DNA of 64,000 nt from Episyrphus balteatus (lineage: Eukaryota > Arthropoda > Insecta > Diptera > Syrphidae): contig NC_079137.1 of the NCBI RefSeq assembly GCF_945859705.1, positions 34,283,554 through 34,347,553 of the forward strand. The letters run 5' to 3'. The position numbers and the translations under genes were made by a program. This document shows positions 48,821 through 61,458 of the stretch, piece after piece. The notes under the pieces were generated by a model that saw only the letters and a list, made by a program, of their open reading frames with translations, made no database searches and had not been told where the DNA came from. The number at the start of each line of letters is the position of its first letter. Within the stretch, counting starts at the first letter, position 1.

Positions 48821-51800
48821 ATGAAGAAATTTAAGTACCTACACAGTTTGAATTTTAGAAATGTGTTGCTTTTGAATACTTACTTATTATTTTTATTTTA
48901 TGGCTGAAAATGCAGTATAAAAACAATAGAAGATTCTTTTTTACATACACATATGTATTAGGGCGTTCGTTATTTTTGAATCAAGTTCCTAAGTAGAAAA
49001 ACTGTTTCTAAATAATAAAAAAAAACTCCTAATTTTTTCAGATTTTTATTTTGACACTAGATGGCGCCCCAAGAGGGTTAAAGTTTTTTTTTATCATTTG
49101 AAATAGGTATGTGTTGACTTATGAGGCCATTTTTTTTTAGATATGGACTTCAATCAAAAATTTTCTGACGAAGTTCTTGTCTACATTAAATAACGTTTTC
49201 AAAAAGATATCAACCATTTTTCTAGGACGGCTAAAAAGACTGAAGTTAGAGGACGAAAGAAGGAAAATTAATATTTTTTTAATGTATAAAATTGTAGCTA
49301 ACTAAGTGCTAATTTGTTGCAGTTTGACTTGGCCAGTGGAGACATTTAAAAAAAATCACTTTATTAAGTTTTTTCTTTTGCTATTAATTGTTAATTTTGT
49401 AGCTCAAACCGTTTTTGAAATATTCAAGATTTTGTTTTAAAAAGATAGCTCAAAAGTAACCTTTCAAAATCCAAAAGATGCGAAATTCAAAAAATTGTTT
49501 TTGCAGAAAGTTGAAGTAACCTAGACTAAGACGAAATCCAACAACCTCGTAGCTCGATTAGTTTCTTTGTTATTCAGTATTCCGCTAAGTTGAATTTTCA
49601 AATTTTTTTCTTTTCTAAAAATTGTAGCATTGGAAAAGAAAAAATTTAAAAAAGACTTTTTTAAAGTTTCGTGCATTGGAACAGCGAACGGGGATTGCAC
49701 TTTTTAAACTTTAAATTGAAATAGAAAATCACTGAGAGGAGCTCTAAAATTAATTTTTGCGCAACAAATTTTGTTTTGCAAAGCTACAATTTCTAGAAAA
49801 GAAAAAAACTCTTATTAAAAAAAGTAATTTAAAAAAATTGTAGATAATAAAAAGATAACAAAATTCAACTTAAACAATGTTTGTTTGTAAACTCAAAAAT
49901 AGTGAGAAAAATGCAAAAAAATATGTATGATTTTTTAGTTTTTTATTTTTATCTTTTACAAAAAAAAGTTGGATTTTAATAAAACTTACTTTATTGCTTT
50001 TTCATAAAAATAGTATTTTTGACGAATTTAAATTAAAAAAATTTGTCTGTTTTTTGAACAAAAAAGTTACCGAAATATTTTTCATTTTTGAAATGTTTGG
50101 GATGCCGTTGCCGTGTTTTAGATTAAAACCTTTAAAAAAAAATCGGTAACTCTTTTGATTAAAAAACAAGTACTTTCTAAATTGAATTCGTCAAAAATGC
50201 AGAAAATTAAAATTTTACAGAAAAAAAAATAAAATATAAGTAAAAGACAAAAAATTAATTTTAACCAAGTTTTGTAAGAATTCAACTATTTTTGTAATAC
50301 ATATCTAGCAGAATAAAAATTTCTCTCTTTAAGAAAAATCGTTGAAATTAGAGAAATTTTTTGGAATGCTGAAAATAAAAATGGATTCACTGAACGTAAC
50401 GTTAATAAATTCTCGATTTGGGTTTATTTCGTTTACAAAATGAAAAAATAACAATTTGGCATTATTTCTGTTTAATTTTTGCAGAATTGGGAAAAAAATC
50501 AAATTAAAATCAATTTTTTATACTTTTTATGCCATTAATCCATTACAAAGGGGTTAATTTGGGGAATTGAAAAATTCGCACGAATGTTAGTGGCCTTACT
50601 AAACAACATCTTTAAGCGAAATGTTACAAAGAAGTTTCAAATTATTCATATTTGAAATTTAAAATGAGAAACTTATATTTAATTAGGGGGGCTTTTGATA
50701 GTAGATTAAAATTTTTTTCTTTCATTTCATCTATTAAAAGAATTTTCAAAATACTTAGCACAATGCATAAAACAAAAAGTAGTTCTTGCAAAAATGTTCA
50801 CAAAAGACTAAGCAACTGTGTCATTCTAGTGAGTAGTGACACTATATTCAAACTTCACCTGCACCTACTGGTTTACTTATGATGTTGTTTCAATACATTA
50901 ACCAAGTCTAAATACGACACGAAACAAACGCGTTTATTAAACATGACAAGAACCCACGCCGCCGCTATAAAGTTACATTATTAACTTGCCGCCAGGTATT
51001 GCCCACCAAATTAGGTAGTTCCGCAGTTTTTGTTTTGAAATTAACTTTAACCATGTCGTGGTCGGAAAGTGGTGTAAGGAACGAGGAAACTTCCCTTCCC
51101 CGTGTCCGTTAGTATAAGTAAATTCACAACCAACCATCGAACGGAAGGAATATACGGATACCATCTTCTTCAAGTCCAACCATTTCGAATCAAAATACTT
51201 AACACTAATTATTATTTTCATCATAATTACATTATTTTTGACGTCTGTCATCAGGTGAGGTGCCTTCACTCGCAACTCTCCGTCCGTGATACGCGTAGTG
51301 TAGTTGTTGTTATTGTTTTTTTTTGTCATCGTCGTCGTTGTAGTAGGTACCTAGTTTATATTAGTGGCACACTGGCTGGACTTTTTAATTATTCATTAAT
51401 TTGATGAGTAGGTAAGTTAAGGTAAGGTTTATATAGAAATTTGCATTAATGTGCTTGTTAAGTGGCGGAGACCGTTTGGCGATAAATATAGTTTCGATAT
51501 TAAAACACTGCCCACCCCAAACAAGGCGATCGCTACTTCGACCTAAATAAGGAAGGAAGCAGGCATACGCGTTGTGGTCTAAATAAGGAAATCCGATAAA
51601 AGAACCTGAAACTTATATAGCAGAAACAAAGAAATGTTTTTTTTTTATATTTATATTTATTTTTATTATTATTATAATTATTATTTACTTCATTTTTTTT
51701 TTGTATTTTTTTAAATTGCGATAAAGATAAAGTAAAAAGGCAAGTTATGGTTTCATAATAAAAATTTGAGTATTGAAAAATTAAGATGACAGATGACATT

Positions 51801-52949
51801 TTGATGAAATCTTAGTTGTTTTAAGGTTAGTTTGTTCAGGAAAGATGATTAAATTGTTAAGCAAATGGCTTTAAGTTGATATTACAGCATTTTGCATTTA
51901 AAGTAAAGTAATGAAAGTAACTTTGATCTCTGGTAAAAATGCATGTTGCAAGTTTTTTGGGAGAAACAAATACGAAAACGCTTTCATCGAAACCATAAAA
52001 TAAAGTTGAAAATAAATTAAGGTTCAACCGAGAATACACTTTTTTAAGAAAAAAGGTGAGCCGTTTTGGGGAAAATAAGCTTTTCCAGGAAGAGAATTAA
52101 ACAGGAATTATTTTCCTGTGTTTTTTTTCCCAGAAATTCCTTTTTGAGCAGGGGGTAATGATGTAAATGGAAACGTTTAGAATTTACATAAATATGATTA
52201 TTTCACAGTAATGATGTCGTCTAGTCTTCTTATGTCAAAGTGAATGTTTTTTTTTTTGTTTATATCCGTCAAGTTATGTAGGTACTGACAATTTTCATGA
52301 ATGAAATCGAATATTTTAACAACACCACAGAATTCCTTTTAAAATATTATCTTTTTAAGCATAAACAAAATATGTTGTTAGATAAAAAATATTTAATTTT
52401 GAATTTATTTTATTTTTAACTTTAAGTTCATATTAAATTTAGTTAATATCTATTAATCTCGAATAAATAAATATTTGCACATGCAGATCAGAGAAAAATT
52501 CGATGGTAATCTGAGTTTGTGAGATGAAAATTCCAGTTAACTCAATATTTAGTTGAATTATTAAAATAACACATATAATTTAATGCGGAATCCATAGTCC
52601 TCACTCAAGTTTAAGATTTTTCAACTTAAGCATTCACTTGAGTAGAGTAACATCTTGAATTGAGAAAATATTTTTCTCAATAACACTCACAATAAAATTT
52701 GATGGATTTGACTAACTGTCATCTAAAATATATGTAATGTATATATATATTTTTTTAATTCGCTATCAGTTTTTTTCTATAATTAGTACAGGTAAAATAG
52801 GCATTCGTGTAATACGCCTAAGAACTTAAGTATAAACGTTTAATTTGCCATCAAAACCAAAAATAAAATGAATCATTGGCTTTTTGGGACCAATTACAGA
52901 TTTTACTGTCTCTTCGAAAAAAACACAATTTCATCTAAATTTTTTTTTA
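48821..52949. other. Intergenic sequence; less AT-rich island at ~50880-51560
   Basis: No gene was recognised. The island contains unique mixed-composition sequence (ACCCACGCCGCCGCTATAAA near 50955, a (GTC)n tract near 51330) and could be regulatory DNA of bs. The open frames on both strands there mirror each other and lack family likeness. The rest is AT-rich. Confidence 0.4.
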
Positions 52950-54410
52950 ATGAAAACTCTTTATTCTTGCTTTCTATCCCAAATTCAATGTTTTTACCAA
53001 ATTTCATTAGGGTGACCCATTATTTTTTTTTTTGCACTCAAAAAAACACCCTTTTGACCATGATATTTTTATAGACCCTTAAAATTCTTGTTTCTTATCT
53101 TAAAAGTAACATAATTACTGAATTTCAATAGGGTACCCATATTTTCTCTACACCTAAAAAAAAACACCCTTTCACATGAAAAAAATTTATAGATTTGTTT
53201 TATTCGTAATTCCTATGGGAAAGAGGACATATTTAATGAATTTCGTGAGGGTACCTTTTATACCATTGATTTTATTGGACTTATCGTGGATTTTCCCTAT
53301 TTCCAAAAAAAAAAACACCCTTTAACCTAAAATATTTGTATAGACTGTTTGGGTTCTTGGTTTCTGTTATAAATGAAACATTTTTACCAATTTTCATTGG
53401 TGTAACAATTTTTTTCCCAGTTTTTGTGGTACTAATTCCGAATTTCCTTTGTCCCTGCTTTATCTAAAACCTTCATCCCGAATTTTATCAGTGTAGCATG
53501 TTTTTCACATGGGTTTCTGATATATTTTACCTGTTGAAGTCAAAAAACAAGCACCCTTGTTTTTAATCGGCAATAACTTTTCTTACAGCAATTGTACTGA
53601 CTTTATTATAATGTCATTAGATTCAGCATCAAAAAATACCTTGAAAACATGTGTCATATGATGATATAACTTTTAAGGCTTTCACGGTTTCTTACAGACA
53701 TAATTTTTAAAATTCTCGGATTAGCCGCGTTTTTTAAACAAAGAAAGTACTTTTGTATTCACCCCGAACGTTTCGCATCAAGTTTCATTGAGCGTGGTCA
53801 CCAGAAAACTGCTGTAAAATGTTATAATTGGTTAGATCGGCTCCGCAAGTTGTATTTGTGCGTAGGCTGTTCTAACTCTGGTTGTTGTTGTTGTTGTTGG
53901 GGTTCTTCTTGAGGTGAAGATTGTTGGGAGCAAACAATGCTCACTACATCACAGGGTGTGTTCACTTCAAATTGGGATGACCGTGAGGTGTTTATGACGG
54001 TATCCCATGACCGCGAAAGCTTAAAACTATCGTCACGATTGAAGTTTTTGTAGCGTTTTATCTCAATCGCCTCGCGTACCAGCCGTGGGATGTAGAATGT
54101 AGTGCGTCCCTTTAGCTAACACCTTAGCTTGGTCGAAGTGTATCCAGTGGTGTTCGTCTGGATTGTCCAATAAGTGCTCGCAAATTGCCGATTTTTCCCG
54201 TTGGCTTTTGCTAACCGCACTTATGTGCTTTTTTAAGCGGCAGGCAATGCTTCTTTGCGTTTGTCCAACGTTGATCTTCACCCCCTCCCTCTTGTCCACA
54301 AAAAAACACCCTTCCGCCCAACTTTTTTTTATAGACCTTTTTTTATCCTTGGTTCTTATCCCAAAAGCAAACTTTTTGCCAAGTTTCATGAGTGTAACAA
54401 TTTTTTTTTA
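52950..54410. repeat. Degenerate ~150-bp tandem repeat interrupted by a Penelope-type fragment
   Basis: Units with AAAAAAACACCCTTT, ATATTTxTATAGAC, TTCTTGGTTTCT and AATTTCATTxGTGTAACA recur at about 52960, 53040, 53160, 53310 and again at 54300-54405. The retroelement relic lies between the last two. Confidence 0.65.
53850..54305 (-). pseudogene. Penelope-like retroelement fragment: GIY-YIG endonuclease end
   Basis: The minus strand reads VKINVGQTQRSIACRLKKH, then EKSAICEHLLDNPDEHHWIH and FDQAKVLAKGTHYI. After one frameshift near 54090 it continues IPRLVREAIEIKRYKNFN and FKLSRSWDTVI. VGQTxRSxxxRLKEH and REAIEI...NRxxxxxLSxxW are the marks of the GIY-YIG nuclease domain at the C-terminus of Penelope-like elements. 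The reverse transcriptase part is absent, since the left neighbour is tandem repeat. The fragment is 5'-truncated and frameshifted, hence dead. Confidence 0.8.
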
Positions 54411-54880
54411 AATGCCTATTTTACCTGTAGGTACTAAATCAAAGTTCTCAAAACGCAAATGCTTTGTAGTTTGTGATATGCACATAAATGTGTTTTCACG
54501 CGAGGGATTCTAATAGTCATTTATTAACGCTCTCCAACGCCAAGTTAGTTAGTTGCATTTAAATCTTCCTATACCAAAAAGTGGCTGAACGGGCTTTCAG
54601 CGCTCTTGATGAATTTCTCTTTGGGTGTAATTCTACTCATTTTAACTATGCCTTTACTTACGTATGCAATATTATGTTCCACAAAAATAAAAAAAAACGC
54701 ACATTTCAAGGAAAATGCACATGATAATTAACTGCATTTATATTAAATATATTTTTGTATGTAGTATTTTTTTTTCTTTTGGCTAAGTTTGGCTCTTTAA
54801 GAGAAAACTTTTTATAAATCATCAAAAAAAAAAAAAAATAAATTTAGGTATAGTTAAAAGAAACTTGAAGAAAACTGATT
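54411..54880 (-). other. Probable 3' UTR of bs
   Basis: It lies downstream of the bs stop on the minus strand. An AATAAA word on the minus strand near 54520 is a candidate polyadenylation signal about 360 bases after the stop. The exact end is unknown. Confidence 0.4.
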
Positions 54881-55119
54881 TTAATCATTAAATTCTTTCT
54901 TAACTCGAATTGAATCTCTGCTTGATGAAGCACCTAATGATGACGATGATGATGTTGCTGCTGCTGCTGCAGCTGATGACGATGTAGCATTTTCTCCTCT
55001 GGAAGCACTTGCTCTAGATGAAAGGTCTGTAACCTGAGTTGATCCACCCCCAACATTATTAGTTGCTGCAGCTGCAGCCATAGAAAGCGGTATGGTAATA
55101 TATTGATGTCCACTTCCAT
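54881..55119 (-). CDS. bs: blistered / serum response factor, last coding exon
   Basis: This is the C-terminal exon of the fly serum response factor, a MADS-box transcription factor acting in the nucleus in terminal tracheal cells and wing intervein cells. After the acceptor AAAG (AG at 55121-55120) the exon completes an Asp codon (G+AT) and reads GSGHQYITIPLSMAAAAATN. The Drosophila protein has, as I recall, EEDGNQYVTIPLS at the same place. A Ser/Ala-rich stretch follows, ending IRVKKEFND and TAA; the fly protein ends in a similar IKQEFD. The exon gives 78 full residues. Met at 55081 is internal. The DNA-binding MADS box is not in this window. Confidence 0.9.
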
Positions 55120-56288
55120 CTTTATAATTCCAAAAAAGAAAAAAATGAGAAAGAGAAAGAGAAAGAGAAAGAAAGAAATAAAAACATCAAAAAGCTGAGG
55201 GAAAACCGAAAGCCAAATCAAAGAAAAACTTAATAAAAGTCAATCACATTTGGCCCCAAAAATGGTGGCCAACCAGATGTCAACCGTACGACCAATCATC
55301 GAACCGATTTAAGTACCAAACCGCCCCCTATGTCTCAACCCTCTCCGCGCTGCACCGCACCGTACTATCCGACGACTGCGACGACGAAGCAACCCATATG
55401 CAAGTTATGGTGGCGACAGTGCGCACAAAAGTTATGGACATCTTCGACATATTCGCGGATTAAATACACAAACTATTGGTCGGTGGAGTAAACTAAATGC
55501 CTCACGCCGACATGTGTAATTCACCAAAAAGGAGCACCGATCCGATCGTCTACGCCACTGACCATGCTCGGACCACGAACTATATATGCGCGGCCGGACA
55601 AATGGACAACTGGACAACACGGCAGCAGCAGAGCAGAGCATGGCATGCAATTATTTGAGTTTGACGACAGACGGACTGACGAACGGACGGACCGTTTGGC
55701 ATCGTTCGCGCGCGCTTTCATTTCAATGCTTCAGCTACTGTAGTTGCTATTGCTACAGCAGCTGCGTAGAACTTTATGGCTGCACTGTGATGAACGACGA
55801 CGGACGCAGTGTGAGTTCCTTTTTGGGGCGCTATTTTAGAACAGTTCGTCCGCTTATTTGCCTTTCGGGAGGAGCATCGATCAATGGGAGCTCCTTATAA
55901 GCGGCCCCCGGTCGTTGCTATTATTACGCAACTGGGGCCGTCGAACGGCCGAACATATGGAGGTGCGGCGGCTGACACAGAGCGCGCGCGCGCGCGCACC
56001 TTTTTTTTTATATGCAGATGTTTAAGGAAACGGTGCGGTGAATGAATTTGATTGAAATGGAAGTTCAAGATGTGTGAACCTCATCCCGATTTGGAAGATG
56101 GATTAAGTTATTAAACGAATTTGGCGTCGGCGTACGTTGCGCTGCCAATGGGGTTGTGTGTTGTTGGGATTGGAAACTCACGACGACGACCGACGACGAC
56201 GCCAACAATGGTACTTTCGGTTTCAATGAACTTCGCACGGCTAAAAGTTTTTGGTTTTGGTGGCGAGGCATCATTATTTGTTCCTTAC
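55120..56288 (-). other. bs intron, 1169 bp, with GC-rich core
   Basis: The donor is G|GTAAGG at 56288 and the acceptor AG is at 55121-55120. The middle (about 55290-56040) is far richer in G and C than anything else in the window, with CpG words and a (GC)n run at 55982-55998. A (GAAA)n microsatellite lies at 55140-55180. The open frames here on both strands (e.g. 55432-55900) overlap each other and resemble no protein. Confidence 0.8.
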
Positions 56289-56727
56289 CTTCTTCGGTGT
56301 GCAGTTGCAGGTGGCCAGACTGAATTAGACCTAGGAGCACCTCCTGGGGTATGTTAGCTAATGCTGATGCCGGATAAACAATGTTACTCGCTTGATTTTG
56401 GTTTTGGTTAGCCGATGTAGAAGTCGACGTAGATGACGTTGCTGGTTTAAATACGTCATAATAGATGGGTTCATTGTTTGCTGTTGATGTCGATGTTGTA
56501 GTTGATGAAGAATTAGCAGCTTGTTGTTGTTGTTGTTGTTGTTGTTGCTGAACTTGGTTTTGTTGTTGTTTTGTTTGATTTTGAGAGCTTGATGGTGCAT
56601 CAGAATTAACAGCAGGCGGAGATTCAGTCAGGAGGATCTGGGTGGCCTTCAAGCTTGGAGGTCCTGGGGAGTCAACATCTGAAGATTCATCAGATTCATT
56701 ACCCGACGACATTGGTGATCGGTCGTC
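56289..56727 (-). CDS. bs: blistered / serum response factor, penultimate coding exon
   Basis: The exon encodes 146 residues plus one base. It opens in frame after TTTTTTTTCAG with DDRSPMSSGNESDESSDVDS, which matches the segment just after the MADS/SAM region in Drosophila bs as I recall it (DDRSPTSSGNESDDSSDVE). A Gln-rich tract (ten Gln at about residues 60-69 of the exon) and Ser/Thr-rich low-complexity sequence follow. Then comes YPASALANIPQEVLLGLIQS and GHLQLHTEE, matching the conserved IPQ...LIQSGHLQVHAEE block. The G left at the donor (56289) joins AT of the last exon to make Asp. The Met at 56712 is internal, because the frame is open back to the splice acceptor. The acidic Ser-rich patch is a likely CK2-type phosphorylation area and the rest an activation domain; both are inference. 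Confidence 0.92.
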
Positions 56728-59700
56728 CTGAAAAAAAATGAAAAAAATTAAAAAAAAAGATTTCTAATAAATTCTTAATGTTTGCAACAGAGGAATGAAA
56801 AATAATAAGACGAACAAAAAGAAGAATAGAACAAAAAAATGCATCGTGTAGTCGGAAAGTCTGGTTACACGCACGCAACGGAGCAAATAGCCATTCGGGG
56901 CGAAACGGCAATCATCGTGCTTAAAGTGATGTTTGGAATCCTAATTAGATATCAAATTCCACGCAATGCGCCTCATAGATTCCTATTCTTACAGAGTATT
57001 GCCCAGAGCCAGTTACCTACTCCCTACACTCAAAAAAATTTAAAGAAGTTATGGGATGATTTTTATTTTGGCTTTAATTTAATAAATTTTAAGACAGCAC
57101 TAGTCGAATGGCAACAAGATTTGTTTTTTTTTTAAATGTTTTTTTTTTTTTTTTGGTTTATAATTCACAGTTTCTTATGATTTTGACTAAAATTTTATAA
57201 AAGACGGGGAATAGCCCTATACAATCAATCTTCCGGTGTTTTGTTAGCCTCAGATTCGAAAACTAATTCACAAGTTTTCCTCTCGGGGCACTAATTTATA
57301 ATTTTAAGGTTTAAACAGTCTTCTGGAGCTAGGCAATGTTTTAGTTTCTTTGGTTTCGATTTTTAAAAGTGTCCACGAGTTACAATCTTTAACTTAAAGC
57401 AAAAATATTTTTTTTCAACTTTTCTCCAAGTGTACCATCTCAGTCAGGCATTTATACGAAAGAGACTTCTTCTTCTAATTATTGTTTGTTTTGCGCAGCT
57501 TGATCTATTCTCGAGACCTCTTTAGAAGAAAAAAAAATAATCAATAATTTATTTATCTTGAGGATTGCCAACGAGAATCTTGTTTTGTGACCAGAGAGAT
57601 AAATAGATATTTGTTCCGTTTAAAGATGCCCTTATATTGCAGGAGGTTCTTCTTTTTTTTATGTTTTTATTTCTATTTGTTTTTTTTTATTTTTCTATCT
57701 AGCATTGTCGCTTTTGTCTTGTATGGGAAATACGCGAGACGACAACACGCATCAGGACTTGTGTCCTCTTTTATTATATTCTTCGATCATCATCGCAACA
57801 ACATCATGATCATTGCAAGTAGTTTATTCTATAAGTTGTACACCTGACAGATACCAATGAACAATTGGATAGAAATTTAATACACTTTACAACCAAACTT
57901 ACATATGTTAAATTATACCATAAAAACGCATTTTTCAAAATAGCGGCAAAAACCAAACATTTTTGGGGGCAAAAATATTTTTTTATGTTTGTGCAATTTC
58001 CTTATCATATGAAATATCAAATTCAAATCCTTTCCAAAAACTCCCAGACAACCCATTTTCAACTCTCTGCTTTCTGTAGGTACCTACTATAAAAACAGTA
58101 GAACAATTTATATTGTTGTCTAAATCCTACTATTTTTAGAAAAAAGATTTTTTGAATTTTGCCCCTATAAAGGACGTAGCGATAGCTGAGTAGGAATGCC
58201 AATATATAATTAAGGGCTTCAGAATAATAATAATGGGTCAAGCCCACTTCATCTTTAGATTGGATGTTTTAAGGTCTTTATATCAAATAGTATGAAATAA
58301 ATAAATTCTGGAGATATTGATCGGTGAAACAGTTCCTGAGAAAAAGCTTCTCAAAGTTCAAAATAATGCACAAATTTCAATTGGACTTGACTCCTAAATT
58401 GTTAATAAATTTTTAAAATTGCATTTTTTAACATATCTTGTAAAGTCACAATCTCTTAAGGTTTATCGAATGGTACGTTAGAAAATCGATTCAGTGTGTT
58501 TCGGTGATTTTAAAAAGCCAAGAAAAAGAACGTTTTTATCTTCTTATATAAATTGGCCATTCCATTTTAACTTTGAAGACATTTCGACGCTTGTTATCCA
58601 GTTTATCTCGTTGAAGAAGCAATCTTCCTTGAAAATTAGTGGGTCTTAAGGGCTCATGATAAAGTTGATGTTCTAGAAGTTACAGGAAAAACTAAAACAC
58701 TAAAAGGAGCTAAATTATTCATGTTTCAAGAATGAAGATTGTTCCGTCAACTGGAAACAAGCCTCAATTATGTCCTTGCGGTTACTTTGGAATGGGCGAT
58801 ACATAAAATATTCGTTTGTCACTATGGCGTATACGTAACATTTTTTTGATAGAAAAACTCAAACAGTTAATAATAATTATAGGGGATGAATGCGTTCGAA
58901 TCCATTTTTTATTGAATCTGGCTTAGAACAAACATGAGATTGTGATAAAGTGATCTGGAAAGCACCGTTTTTAAAGCTTTCCTAAATCTGAAGTAGTTGA
59001 CTCCCGAAAGACTTTTCAAAAATGGTTGTTTTTTTTTTTATTGAAAAACCTGTTTACTTATTACTTTTTTAATATTTTTAATTTAAACGCAGTATTTTTA
59101 GACCAACAAAGTTTATAAGAGATAAATCAAAATATCTGAATTGCTTTTCAGTGCAAAGCTAAAACATGTTCAAAGTACCTCAGGTAAAAAAAAAAAAAAA
59201 AAAAAAAATCAGATACTATGACACAAGCCCTTATAACTGTGACCACTTACATACTGCTAGTATTGATACCATATGATGTACTCGATTTTATCTTCCATGT
59301 TTCGGGGAATAACACGGTAAAAACTTTATGCTGATACCATATAGGTAGCAAGTTGTCATATTCTCTACTAGGGCTTTTGATAAAATCGCATACCATGGTA
59401 ACGACACCAACATACTGTGTCACAGTTAATAGACAAAGATAAAACCATTGATAACTCAATTTCACCAAAAAGTCGACTAATAACGTTTACAAAATAACCA
59501 ATTCAAAGCTAAAGAAGGTTCAATAAATAAATTACTACAGAAGACTTATTTATATCAAATAGTTATGAAATCACAAATACAAAAAGAAGAGAGAAATTTG
59601 TTTATTCATAAAGTGGAAAAAAAACAAATTTCTAAAATTCAGTAGATAAATCTATTAAATATTTTACTATCAAAAGATATCTAGGTTAATTTGTAGGTTA

Positions 59701-61458
59701 AAATTTATTTGTTTGCTCACTCTTTCTTGTTTTATTTTGTTTTCAGACTTATTAATAACATTTATGTCTACTTTTATTATTAAAAAAGACACAAAACCAT
59801 TTTTAGTGATAACTAATAAACAAGGTTATAATATTTATATGAATTTCAATAGATTCAAGTCGCAAAAACGAGCCCACAAAAAATTAGATACCATTTCATG
59901 TGAATGGTCAATATAAAATCTACGTTCTTCATAGAATAGAATGACCTCCACCACAATGTAGGGTTCACCTTTCGTGAAATGTGAACATAAAACGCATTTT
60001 AACGAGCTTTTGTTTGCGACTTTCAAGGTTTTCATCATAGCTGCCAATCAATGTGTCTGATGAAAGTGGGAGTGTTTTTCGTTTGAATTTGACACAAGGA
60101 CGAATTGGTTAAAGAATATATAAAAACTCCATCAATTCTATTACTTTGTTCTTCGGCAGCAAATTTAAGAAGTAAAACTTTACCAACTAGAGACTGCATG
60201 TCTCTGCCTGGATGGTTATAGAAACATTCCTGGTGCGGCCACACTACATCACACAGTTTGCGAGTTCCTCCCGGCACAATGCCATAAATGTAATTTACGC
60301 GGGCATCCGCGATGGCAGACTTCATGTCTTCGGCGGCAGCGGTTTGGTTTTTGGTTCTTTCGTTTGTTTGTTTCGATCGTTCCTCTCTCTAACTGCGCAT
60401 CTTCAGGGAATTCGAGCTATTTCTATACGCTGCTGCTGTCTTGAGTTGTTTTTGCTGTTTCACTGCTTCGCGATTGTGTGTGCTATTGTAACTATCTTTT
60501 TGCCACTGTCACACACAGCAGGAGCTGTGCATCAGCATCCAGCAACATCAGAGAGAAAGATTCTAGGAAAATCGCAGATCAGGAAACAACTCACTTTTTG
60601 TGAGGCGCGTTGGCATGATCGACGACGAACGCCATATACGCTGGGAACAAGTTCGCACCGCTTCTCCAACAGAAGCCGCATTATATCCATATAGTTAGTA
60701 CCTATCTCTTAGTATCAGGTAGAGAAGTATCCTATCCATCATCCAAGCAAGGAGGGGGTGCTGCTGCTGATGCTGATGTTGGACTAACATTTTCTCTTGA
60801 GATTTTTTTTTTCCAACTTAATATAAAATTAATATAACAATCACATCGCACCGCAGGAACACTCCTCGCCCAAGATTCCATCCACATCCAGCAGTAATAC
60901 TTGCCACTCCAAATAGTGTATAGTATAAGGTACGCCAGTGCAAAACGCGCGCGTATGTTGCAGCGGCATTCTTTCGGAACTATATGGGATGTGGTTGAAG
61001 GTGCATCACATGTTTCGAATGATGCGTTCGTCGTGTATAGTGTATCACAAGTCTGAGTGGGGATGGTAATGGACGTTATCCGAAAAAGGCTTCTTCAAGG
61101 TGGATCACCTAAATAGACATCCGACGGATCTATACCAGTTAATAGATTTACCAATTCAAAGCAACCAACAACAGCCAACAACGTATCATGTTGATTGTTT
61201 TTTTGGAGGCTTTCATCAGCGCGTAGTGTTCTTGAATTCATGGTGATCACAGTAGCCGGACGTACAGTGGTACGATTTTAAAGGAGGAATGCAAAGAAAC
61301 ACCTTTTAGAAGTCTCGATTCATTAAAAATTCGTTAAAAATTGAGGAAGACAAAATATGTCAAATATTGATCAAATTCAGTTTGATGCTGAATATCTTGT
61401 GTTAAATAACAAGGGAATTCACAAACTTTTAAAATTTTTCAAAGAATTTGTTGTTATT
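56728..61458 (-). other. bs intron upstream of the penultimate exon; no exon seen
   Basis: The MADS-box exon (GRVKIKMEYI... type) was looked for on the minus strand and not found, so it should lie beyond 64000. About 60150-61300 is less AT-rich and unique. The overlapping frames at 60035-60325 (minus) and 60212-60694 (plus) have no recognisable domain. Elsewhere the DNA is AT-rich, with a run of 23 A near 59187. Confidence 0.5.

Noticed and set aside
51006..51015. Perfect CArG box CCAAATTAGG about 4 kb downstream of bs
   Set aside because: In AT-rich DNA several perfect CArG matches are expected by chance in 64 kb, so one site is not evidence of autoregulation.
55432..55900. Overlapping Arg/Cys/Ser-rich frames in the GC-rich bs intron
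   Set aside because: GC-rich sequence lacks stops by chance; the frames on both strands are equally good and resemble nothing known.
60035..60694. Overlapping open frames on both strands in a less AT-rich part of the bs intron
   Set aside because: No domain or signal that I can name and no splice context; composition alone keeps the frames open.
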